DNA of 6,062 nt from Phycisphaerae bacterium (GTDB lineage Bacteria > Planctomycetota > Phycisphaerae > Sedimentisphaerales > Anaerobacaceae). Under the pieces are notes generated by a model that saw only the letters and a list, made by a program, of their open reading frames with translations, was not told where the DNA came from and searched no databases. The stretch's first letter is position 1, and the number at the start of each line of letters is the position of its first letter. The DNA lies in NCBI GenBank assembly GCA_030667885.1, contig DAOUVA010000293.1, positions 1 to 6,062 of the forward strand, in the 5' to 3' direction. Positions 1 to 5,485 of the stretch are shown here, in pieces. Position numbers and translations under genes: made by a program.

Positions 1-107
1 ATATCCCTATCGTCGAATTGCCGCCAAAAACAACCTCTCAGCTCCATACGCCAAAAGAAGAAAGCGCAAATTCCATCCAGAACTCAGTTTCTACTGAAGA
101 AAATTAG
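1..107 (+). CDS. C-terminal end of an unknown gene (partial, cut by left edge)
   Basis: The frame beginning at base 3 is open and ends at a TAG at 105-107. It gives about 34 residues ending in NSVSTEEN. The stretch is polar, rich in Ser, Thr, Pro, Glu and Asn, like a flexible C-terminal tail. The other two forward frames give less natural Arg/Lys-rich peptides and stop at about 94 and 114. The stop lies 4 bp before a strong -35 box, which fits a gene end next to a new promoter. No domain is visible, so no function can be assigned. The reading frame is inferred from composition only. Confidence 0.45.
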   Translation, partial: IPIVELPPKTTSQLHTPKEESANSIQNSVSTEEN

Positions 108-110
108 TGT

Positions 111-139
111 TTGACAAAAATTCGCCCGTTCAATAGAAT
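111..139 (+). promoter_or_regulatory. sigma70-type promoter for thioredoxin
   Basis: A perfect -35 TTGACA (111-116) is followed after 17 bp by TAGAAT (134-139), which matches the -10 consensus at five of six bases. Transcription would start near 146, leaving a leader of about 76 nt before the ATG at 222. I see no obvious operator or riboswitch in the leader. The -35 box begins only 4 bp after the stop of the preceding gene, so thioredoxin is probably transcribed from here rather than only by read-through. Confidence 0.75.
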
Positions 140-221
140 GGTTACAGCTTGTTATTAGAAACTTTTAGAGGGACTCATTAGGCAATCTCTCGCAAACAGG
201 AGCCCTGGAAAGGATAAAGCG

Positions 222-548
222 ATGGCTGGTAATGTGATTGAGTTAACCGATACTTCTTTTGACGAGGCTGTTCATAGCTCCGATATTCCGGTTCTGGTTG
301 ATTTCTGGGCACCCTGGTGCGGCCCATGTAAAATGATGGCGCCAATTCTCGAAGAAATTGCGGACGAATACTCAGAAAAAGCGAAAATTTGCAAGCTCAA
401 CACCGACGATGCTCGCGACAGCGCAATGGAATTCAACATAAGTGCGATTCCCACGATTATCTTATTCAAAGATGGCCAGGTTCAGAAGAAATGGGTCGGT
501 TTGGCAAGCAAAAAAGACCTAACTGCCGCAATCGATGAAATGCCGTAG
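222..548 (+). CDS. trxA: thioredoxin
   Basis: Small cytoplasmic dithiol oxidoreductase that reduces protein disulfides and is itself recharged by thioredoxin reductase. The 108 residues match the usual length of a single-domain thioredoxin. The active site W32-C33-G34-P35-C36 sits in FWAPWCGPCK. The buried Asp27 and Lys58 of the proton-transfer pair are present, as is the cis-proline Pro77 in AIPTIILF, and the DGQV turn and VG motif follow. There is no signal peptide, so it is cytosolic. One extra cysteine, C57, lies next to Lys58; extra cysteines occur in some thioredoxins and can be regulatory, but nothing here proves that. The ATG is preceded by GGAAAGGA (207-214) at 7 nt, a good ribosome binding site. 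It is probably monocistronic: the next gene is convergent, 125 bp away. No reductase gene is in the window. Confidence 0.97.
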   Translation: MAGNVIELTDTSFDEAVHSSDIPVLVDFWAPWCGPCKMMAPILEEIADEYSEKAKICKLNTDDARDSAMEFNISAIPTIILFKDGQVQKKWVGLASKKDLTAAIDEMP

Positions 549-673
549 CAGACCCAGCAGGTCCTTGAGCTTAGACTCCATGGAAATTGTTCGTTCCCAC
601 CGCTATTAATATATCCGCGTGTCGAATCTTCAGGACCTTTTCAACTGTTGCCTCAGTTCAACGCTCTTAAGGC

Positions 674-1108
674 TTAATACCAAACTGTAACGATAATGTT
701 GGGTTCGGTCTTTTTGCCCTGGATTTCACCCGTAACGATATTGGTCAGTTTTATCGTAATGCCGGGATTTTCTTTCAGCCACTTAGCGATTTGTTCGTCG
801 AGAAATGTTATCGCACCGGCATGAAGCTTTGTGAAGAAGGTCCTGACGCCGGTTATTCGGTCCCCCGACGTCGGTGCCTCTGCCGGAACACTCACGGTCG
901 GCGGCTTCGGCCCAGGTGCAGGCGGCGAACTTGGCATCTCAATTTTTGGGGTTTCTTCCTTCGGTATTTGCTCTATGATGCCGCCACCGCCTAAATCCAG
1001 AGGCGAATGCGAAACACTGGGCCCACTGAGATCGGCCCCGTCATCAAAAGGAATAGGGCCAGTGTCTCTTTCGGGCGAAGGAAAATTACTGCTTTCAAAA
1101 TCATCCAT
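674..1108 (-). CDS. uncharacterised small protein: disordered Pro-rich N-terminus plus compact C-terminal domain
   Basis: I do not recognise a named family. The 144-residue product has two parts. Residues 1-82 are acidic then proline-rich (IPKEETPKIEMPSSPPAPGP) with a Gly run, GGGG, at 40-43, and are probably disordered. Residues 85-144 look folded: a strand, RITGVRTFFTKL; a helix, AITFLDEQIAKWLKENPG; then two strands, ITIKLTNIVTGEI and EPNIIVTVWY, ending exactly at the aromatic VWY terminus. No signal peptide, membrane segment or catalytic motif is seen, so it is likely cytoplasmic. The ATG at 1108 is chosen because AAAGGAAG lies just upstream; a GTG five codons earlier (1123) is in frame but would place that ribosome site inside the gene. 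It appears to have its own promoter behind the terminator of the upstream secretin gene. A role as an adaptor or small binding protein is a guess. That it is a real gene is likely from its ribosome site, promoter and coherent fold pattern. Confidence 0.75.
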   Translation of the reverse strand: MDDFESSNFPSPERDTGPIPFDDGADLSGPSVSHSPLDLGGGGIIEQIPKEETPKIEMPSSPPAPGPKPPTVSVPAEAPTSGDRITGVRTFFTKLHAGAITFLDEQIAKWLKENPGITIKLTNIVTGEIQGKKTEPNIIVTVWY

Positions 1109-1112
1109 GCGA

Positions 1113-1120
1113 CTTCCTTT
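1113..1120 (-). promoter_or_regulatory. ribosome binding site that sets the start of the small protein
   Basis: Read on the minus strand the site is AAAGGAAG, with the AAGGA core 5-6 nt before the ATG at 1108-1106. It is one of the clearest Shine-Dalgarno sequences in the window. It favours this ATG over the in-frame GTG at 1123. Confidence 0.7.
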
Positions 1121-1133
1121 CACTAAAAATGTA

Positions 1134-1142
1134 ATTTTAGCA
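1134..1142 (-). promoter_or_regulatory. extended -10 promoter for the small protein gene
   Basis: On the minus strand TGC-TAAAAT forms an extended -10 (TGn then five of six consensus bases). No good -35 lies at the normal distance, which is tolerated in extended -10 promoters. Transcription would start near 1127, giving a leader of about 19 nt that contains the ribosome site. It is placed right after the terminator at 1179-1203, as expected for a separate transcription unit. This rests on sequence pattern only. Confidence 0.45.
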
Positions 1143-1178
1143 ATTCAGTTCGGATACAACACAGCTAACCATCAAATG

Positions 1179-1203
1179 AAAAACAACGGCAAAACTTCTG
1201 CCG
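1179..1203 (-). terminator. Rho-independent terminator of the secretin-like gene
   Basis: On the minus strand a hairpin CGGCAGAAGTTTTGCCG (1203 down to 1187) forms five Watson-Crick pairs, then a G-U and an A-U pair, around a three-base loop. It is followed by TTGTTTTT. It begins 31 nt past the stop of the minus-strand secretin gene and points the right way. The stem is short but GC-rich, and the T-run is good apart from one G. Confidence 0.65.
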
Positions 1204-1212
1204 AATATCGCA

Positions 1213-1230
1213 TTTGCTCTGTTTGCTCTG
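1213..1230. repeat. two tandem copies of a 9-bp unit
   Basis: TTTGCTCTG occurs twice in direct succession (1213-1221 and 1222-1230), between the stop of the secretin-like gene and its terminator. Two perfect copies could be chance slippage. No protein site or array is implied. Confidence 0.6.
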
Positions 1231-1234
1231 CGTG

Positions 1235-2638
1235 TTAGTCGTCGACCTTTTTCCCCTCAGGCATCTCACGCAGCGTCTTTTTTATTCCTATAAGTATTTC
1301 CTTTATCTGGTCCGCATCTTCGGACGTCTCGATTCTGTCGAGTTCGGCTTCTATTTGTTCAAGTTGCCACGGCACTTCAGACGTCTTGATTCGCTCATTA
1401 TACACTCCGGCACCAAATGGGTCAGTAAAAACTTCTTCGATGCCTGCTTTATATTCCGGCCTGGTATGCTTGGCTCTTATCCGCTCAATAATTTCTGCGT
1501 GGTCGCTGCCGTTGGTCGATATGCTCGGCGTAAGAATGAAAAGTATCTCCTTGGCCCGGTCCTCAAAGTCTTTGCTCGAAAATATTATTCCCAGCACAGG
1601 CAGGTCTCTAAGGAACGGCACGCCACGAATAACGGAGACGCGTTCGGTCTTTACTATCCCGCCGATTATAAGGCTATGGCCTTTTCTTATGCGGTTCTCT
1701 TCATTCTTAATTTCCCGGGTGGTGATTATGGGGGCCTGAGTAACACCCTCGGGTATGGTCCTGCTGGATATGCCGGCGGCGGTCTTTAACCCGATAGTCC
1801 CATCCGAATAAACCCGTGGCGTCACATCGAGATAGTCAATAACATCCTGATAAATCACTGTCTCGACTAAGGCACCTTCGGAAAGAATCTTCTCCTGGAT
1901 AGGCACACGTTCTTTTGTCTCAATCCGCGCCGTCTTGCCGTTAACCACCTCCACTGTAGGATGCATCAGTATCTTGGCGTATCCGCGCGACTCAAGAACG
2001 TCTATCACTGCCCGGAATTTGTCCTGGCTTATTCCTACTTCCAACCCTATACCTTTGCGCCCGGGCGCGCGCATCGAAGCACCTGGCATAAAGGAACTCA
2101 ACGTAATACCCTCTCCGAACAAGTCCTCTATTTCCAATGTCGTTTCATAGTCCATTGTCAGGTCGGCAAATATCTCGGAAATAACACAGTCTATCTTGAC
2201 CTGAATCGGTGCCACATCAACCTCATTTAGAAACCTTAGAACAACATCCGCCTCTTCTTTATTGGGGCACTTTACCACAAGCTGATTGGTGGCCGGGTTT
2301 TGGCTAACCAGATAATCCAGTTGTTCTTTGATTAGCCCTGCCAGCAAGGCGGGAGAATTGTGTCTGGTAAAATAAAACAACTTGGCCCCGTCTTTTTCGG
2401 ACACGATTTTTGGCCCGGCAGTGTATAAGGCCGGCAAAGGCCTGTCAACATCTGAGACCACGTTGACCCGACTCAACTCACGGAAAATGTCTTTGGTTTG
2501 AATCTCTGTAGGCCTTTGAGCAAAGAAGTCCCCGCAGCCACAAACACAAAGCAGAACCATTGCAGCCACAAACCCGAAAAACCTTCGGCTGTTTTGAATC
2601 GTCTGGCTGCTAATCATAATTGCTTCGATTACCATCAT
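1235..2638 (-). CDS. secretin-family lipoprotein (short GspD/PilQ-like)
   Basis: Secretins form outer-membrane channels for type II and III secretion, type IV pili and phage export. Numbered from the ATG at 2638, this is 467 residues. The N-terminus has a basic stretch, a hydrophobic core and a probable lipobox VCGC with Cys35, so it is probably an exported lipoprotein. Residues about 87-143 resemble one N1/NolW-type periplasmic domain (FYFTRHNSPALL, then NQLVVKC). The secretin domain runs about 145-373 and carries the hallmark VPFLRDLPVLGIIF (340-353) and EILFILTP. A polar, helical tail of about 90 residues follows. It is shorter than a typical GspD (about 650), with fewer N domains. No other secretion gene is nearby, so its system is unknown. 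The start is uncertain: 2638 has AGGG at 5 nt; ATGs at 2665 (AAAGGG further off) and 2617 are also in frame, the last giving the most typical signal length. A hairpin terminator follows. Confidence 0.85.
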   Translation of the reverse strand: MMVIEAIMISSQTIQNSRRFFGFVAAMVLLCVCGCGDFFAQRPTEIQTKDIFRELSRVNVVSDVDRPLPALYTAGPKIVSEKDGAKLFYFTRHNSPALLAGLIKEQLDYLVSQNPATNQLVVKCPNKEEADVVLRFLNEVDVAPIQVKIDCVISEIFADLTMDYETTLEIEDLFGEGITLSSFMPGASMRAPGRKGIGLEVGISQDKFRAVIDVLESRGYAKILMHPTVEVVNGKTARIETKERVPIQEKILSEGALVETVIYQDVIDYLDVTPRVYSDGTIGLKTAAGISSRTIPEGVTQAPIITTREIKNEENRIRKGHSLIIGGIVKTERVSVIRGVPFLRDLPVLGIIFSSKDFEDRAKEILFILTPSISTNGSDHAEIIERIRAKHTRPEYKAGIEEVFTDPFGAGVYNERIKTSEVPWQLEQIEAELDRIETSEDADQIKEILIGIKKTLREMPEGKKVDD

Positions 2639-2665
2639 AATTACCCTGTACTCCAAAAATAGCAT

Positions 2666-2776
2666 ACTTCAGCACCCTTTAATCCGCAAGCATCTTTCTG
2701 CAAAATGAGGGCTTTCCGGTCCCACCAGGTTAAAATATTAGACTCGGCGGTGATTTTCTGATATTTTGGCCGGGTT
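2666..2776. promoter_or_regulatory. divergent promoter region between the secretin-like gene and rimO
   Basis: These 111 bp separate two divergent genes and must hold start signals for both. An AT-rich core, TAAAATATTA (2731-2740), offers TAAAAT as a -10 toward rimO and TAATAT (2735-2740 on the other strand) as a -10 toward the secretin gene. No convincing -35 lies at the normal distance in either direction, so exact promoters cannot be fixed by eye. Confidence 0.35.
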
Positions 2777-4117
2777 ATGAGCAAAAAGAGACAAAAGCCT
2801 CTAAACGTTGGATTCGTGGCGCTCGGCTGCCCAAAAAACATCGTCGACAGTGAAAAGATGCTGGCCGAAATCGCGCAGGCTGGTTTTATCATTGACCCGG
2901 AACCCGACAACGCTGACATCGTCGTAATCAATACCTGCGGTTTTATCGCACCGGCAAAAGCTGAAGCACTCGAAGTAATAAACCACGCCTTAGACCGCAA
3001 AAGAAAAGGCTTTGTAAAGAAAGTCATAGTCGCGGGCTGCCTGCCCCAGAGAATACGAGAGGAATTGTTCGAGCAGGCCGACGGAATCGACGCTATCGTC
3101 GGACTCGGCCAGAGAGACCATATCGCGCAAATAATCAAAAAGACAATCAACGCCAAACATCCACAGGCTTATATGGGCCACTCAGAAGTAACTCATGATG
3201 ACCGCGCCAGACTACTTATCACGCCCGGCCACTGGGCGTATCTGCGAATCAGCGAAGGCTGTGACCACCGCTGCTCTTTCTGCACAATACCGGCAATCAG
3301 GGGTCGTTTCCGCAGCAAGCCGCCGGAACTTGTTCTTGCTGAAGCTGCAGAACTCGCATCGGCTGGTGTTGCCGAATTGAACATCATCGCACAGGACACC
3401 ACCAGTTATGGCCGGGATTTGAAAATCAAAAACGGCCTTGCTTTTATTCTGACCGAACTTGAGAAAATCCCTCAGCTAAACTGGATTCGATTAATGTACC
3501 TGTATCCTGCAGGAATTACCAAAAAGCTAATCGAAACCATCGCTGAAAGCAAAAAAGTCGTTCACTATCTGGACATCCCAATCCAGCACATAAACAACCT
3601 GATTTTAAAGCAGATGCGCAGGCCCGATACCAGCGAACAAATCCGTAAAACCATCGAATCGGTGCGTAAAAACCTGCCCGATGTCGTCTTGCGAACAACT
3701 CTCATAGTCGGTTTTCCCGGTGAGACCGACCGGCAATTCGAGGAACTTATGGATTTTGTCAAGTGGGCGAAATTCGACGCCCTTGGCTGTTTCAAATATT
3801 ATCCGGAGTCCGGCACGTCGGCGGCTGAAATGCCAAGCCAGGTACCCGGCCATGTCAAACAACAGCGAATGGAGCAACTGATGCTGGCCCAGCAGGAAAT
3901 CGCGTTTGCCAAAAATCAAAATAGAATCGAAAGTAAATTGATATGCCTGGTTGATTCAGTTGATAACAAAGGCAGCGGCAAAGGACGCTTTTACGGACAG
4001 GCACCCGATATCGACAGCATCTGTATAATAAGCAATTGCTCGGCAAAACCGGGCAATTTCATAAATACAAGGGTCGTCGGTACAAAAAATTATGATTTAA
4101 TGGTCCGTCAAATTTAG
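2777..4117 (+). CDS. rimO: ribosomal protein S12 methylthiotransferase RimO
   Basis: Radical-SAM enzyme that adds a methylthio group to the conserved aspartate of ribosomal protein S12, using two iron-sulfur clusters and S-adenosylmethionine. The 446-residue protein has three parts. The N-terminal methylthiotransferase domain carries cluster cysteines C18, C54 and C88 in LGCPKN, NTCGFI and AGCLPQ; LGCPKNIVDSE and CGFI..AK point to RimO rather than MiaB. The radical-SAM domain has C162-x3-C166-x2-C169 in EGCDHRCSFCTIPAIRG, with the later GFPGET motif. The C-terminal TRAM domain (about 376-444) includes APDID and ends YDLMVRQI. Length is normal and all six cysteines are present. An in-frame TGA at 2759-2761 leaves the ATG at 2777 as the only sensible start, yet only a weak CGGG precedes it. 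It is divergent from the secretin gene and is followed by pgsA after 37 bp. Confidence 0.97.
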   Translation: MSKKRQKPLNVGFVALGCPKNIVDSEKMLAEIAQAGFIIDPEPDNADIVVINTCGFIAPAKAEALEVINHALDRKRKGFVKKVIVAGCLPQRIREELFEQADGIDAIVGLGQRDHIAQIIKKTINAKHPQAYMGHSEVTHDDRARLLITPGHWAYLRISEGCDHRCSFCTIPAIRGRFRSKPPELVLAEAAELASAGVAELNIIAQDTTSYGRDLKIKNGLAFILTELEKIPQLNWIRLMYLYPAGITKKLIETIAESKKVVHYLDIPIQHINNLILKQMRRPDTSEQIRKTIESVRKNLPDVVLRTTLIVGFPGETDRQFEELMDFVKWAKFDALGCFKYYPESGTSAAEMPSQVPGHVKQQRMEQLMLAQQEIAFAKNQNRIESKLICLVDSVDNKGSGKGRFYGQAPDIDSICIISNCSAKPGNFINTRVVGTKNYDLMVRQI

Positions 4118-4130
4118 TGTTGAATCAGAA

Positions 4131-4139
4131 TGCTAATAT
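4131..4139 (+). promoter_or_regulatory. possible extended -10 promoter for pgsA
   Basis: TGC-TAATAT forms an extended -10 in the 37-bp gap between rimO and pgsA. No good -35 is present. Transcription would begin near 4146, only about 9 nt before the ATG. This suggests a very short leader, if the promoter is real. pgsA may instead be read through from rimO, since no terminator lies between them. Confidence 0.35.
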
Positions 4140-4154
4140 TGTAAACTTTACTGT

Positions 4155-4811
4155 ATGCTAAAGCTCCTTCCAAACATCCTGACTTTAGGCCGGTTTGTTC
4201 TGACGGTCATTTTTCTTATTATGATTCTCCTCTCGCCGCCCCGATATGCCCAGGGTGAATTGCCGTTTCCTGATTTTCTCGATGTCGCCTTCATTCTCTT
4301 TGTCATTGCCGGCCTGACCGACATGGTCGACGGCACCATCGCAAGAAAACTCGGCGTCGCCAGTAAATTCGGAAGAATGATGGACCCGCTTGCCGATAAG
4401 GCCCTGGTTTGTGGCTCTTTCATATGCTTTGCCATAATTGGCCAGCCAAAACTCTTCGGCCTGCCCGATACAACAATGAGCATAATCCAATGGGCCGTCG
4501 CCGGCATTATCATATCAAGAGAAGCCTATGTCACCATACTCCGCCATATCGCCGAGGCTAAGGGAATTAACTTCGCCGCAACGGTTTCGGGCAAGATAAA
4601 AATGTTCCTGCAGTCCTTTGCCATAGGAACGGTCGTGATAAAAATGGCCCACGTCCAGACCGCTGCATGGGGATATTGGTTCACCGCCATAACCTTCGCT
4701 ATTATGCTGGCAGTGACGGTATTTTCCGGCATAAGAGCCACTCAAAGAGGTTCATATAAAGAACTTACCTCCACCCTCTCACAAAACAAGAATTCCGATA
4801 CAACCGCCTAA
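4155..4811 (+). CDS. pgsA: CDP-diacylglycerol-glycerol-3-phosphate 3-phosphatidyltransferase
   Basis: Integral membrane enzyme that makes phosphatidylglycerol phosphate from CDP-diacylglycerol and glycerol 3-phosphate, the first committed step to phosphatidylglycerol and cardiolipin. The CDP-alcohol phosphotransferase signature is complete: D56-x2-D59-G60-x2-A63-R64-x8-G73-x3-D77-x3-D81, whose four aspartates bind metal and act in catalysis. The N-terminal LPNILTLGR is typical of PgsA. Hydrophobic segments are visible around 14-27, 44-55, 84-96, 110-121, 150-162 and 170-192. The product has 218 residues, a little longer than many PgsA, with a polar tail of about 25. An in-frame TAA at 4134 fixes the ATG, but no Shine-Dalgarno site precedes it. 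Its stop overlaps the stop of the convergent HD gene by 4 bp. Another CDP-alcohol transferase specificity, such as for inositol phosphate, is possible but the N-terminus favours PgsA. Confidence 0.9.
   Translation: MLKLLPNILTLGRFVLTVIFLIMILLSPPRYAQGELPFPDFLDVAFILFVIAGLTDMVDGTIARKLGVASKFGRMMDPLADKALVCGSFICFAIIGQPKLFGLPDTTMSIIQWAVAGIIISREAYVTILRHIAEAKGINFAATVSGKIKMFLQSFAIGTVVIKMAHVQTAAWGYWFTAITFAIMLAVTVFSGIRATQRGSYKELTSTLSQNKNSDTTA
4808..4811. other. tail-to-tail overlap of pgsA and HD gene stop codons
   Basis: The four bases CTAA hold both stops: TAA for pgsA on the plus strand (4809-4811) and TAG for the HD gene on the minus strand (4810-4808). There is no room for a terminator between the genes, so each transcript must run into the other gene. 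Confidence 0.9.
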
Positions 4812-5485
4812 CTTCCTGCCTGGCCCTTCTCCATGTAAGAATCTATAAATTCCCCTGTAATATCAGCGGGCTCTAAATCTAATATTTCAAAAATTTCCTC
4901 CTCCAGCCGACAAATTAACGGGTCAACTTTGACCGTGTTAGTCCTGCTCTGCTCTATCGTACCGTGAAAATGAACATTTCTTCTATGCCCGTCTTCAAGT
5001 CTTCGCTTCAACGGCACAATCTCATCATGCATGACCCGCATGTCTGAATAAAAAAGCAGTTTCTGCTCCCACGTATCGGGCCTGCTCTTTTCATCAAGCA
5101 TGCCCATATACCTGTGTTTTTTTATAACCAACGCAACCACCGGATACTTTGCCTTCAAAATATCATATGCAGCCTCTTCATGAGAAATGCCTTTATATCT
5201 TTTTCTTAGCTGCTGCCACCTGGATTTGTCCTGTTCTGTAACAGTTTGCTCGAATTTGCTGTAATCCAATTCCTTAAAATCACAAACCCTCGCAACATCA
5301 TGCAGCAAACAGGACTTCTCCAATAAATCTACATCCACCCTAATCTCTTTTTCGTTTAACCTTTGCGCCAAAAAAACGGCTAATCCGGCCACAGTTAAAC
5401 TGTGGTCTAAAATATGCGAGGGAACATGATATTCCCGCAGGATATTAAAGCACTGCTCTCGTGTTGGAAGTTTAAAGTTTTCCAT
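4808..5485 (-). CDS. HD-domain phosphohydrolase, uncharacterised
   Basis: HD proteins are metal-dependent phosphohydrolases, often acting on nucleotides or other phosphate esters. The 225-residue product has an N-terminal to central HD domain: H28 (ILDHSLTVAG), H62-D63 (LLHDVARV), further histidines H102 (ISHEEAA) and H124 (IKKHRY), and D148 (FYSDMRV) as the likely closing ligand. This pattern fits a metal site with possibly two ions. The C-terminal region (about 155-225) is charged and helical, of unknown role. There is no signal peptide or membrane segment, so it is cytoplasmic. The ATG overlaps the end of the upstream Thi4-like gene by 14 bp, with only a weak GAG as ribosome site, so it is probably translated by coupling in one operon. 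The pairing hints at a phosphorylated or nucleotide substrate linked to the Thi4-like enzyme, but this is inference. The substrate cannot be named from sequence. Confidence 0.82.
   Translation of the reverse strand: MENFKLPTREQCFNILREYHVPSHILDHSLTVAGLAVFLAQRLNEKEIRVDVDLLEKSCLLHDVARVCDFKELDYSKFEQTVTEQDKSRWQQLRKRYKGISHEEAAYDILKAKYPVVALVIKKHRYMGMLDEKSRPDTWEQKLLFYSDMRVMHDEIVPLKRRLEDGHRRNVHFHGTIEQSRTNTVKVDPLICRLEEEIFEILDLEPADITGEFIDSYMEKGQAGS
5472..5485 (-). other. 14-bp overlap of Thi4-like and HD genes
   Basis: The HD gene's ATG (5485-5483) lies inside the last codons of the Thi4-like gene, which stops at 5472. The overlap implies one transcript and probable translational coupling, since only a weak ribosome site precedes the HD start. 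Confidence 0.8.

Noticed and set aside
559..641. Inverted repeat AGGTCCT (559-565) and AGGACCT (632-638) followed by TTT, as a terminator for trxA
   Set aside because: The arms are 66 bp apart with only seven pairs, too long a loop for a standard terminator. Smaller hairpins in the gap (GACC/GGTC at 551-563, AACTG/CAGTT at 643-658) lack a T-run. The 125-bp gap therefore shows no convincing terminator.
831..1238. 135-residue open frame on the plus strand
   Set aside because: It is opposite the small minus-strand gene and crosses that gene's promoter and the secretin terminator. Its sequence is a low-complexity Gly/Pro/Ser shadow.
1214..1789. 191-residue open frame on the plus strand
   Set aside because: It lies wholly antisense to the secretin gene, whose motifs are clear. 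The product has no recognisable domain and no good ribosome site.
2641..3156. 171-residue open frame on the minus strand
   Set aside because: It is antisense to the conserved N-terminal part of rimO and crosses the divergent promoter region.
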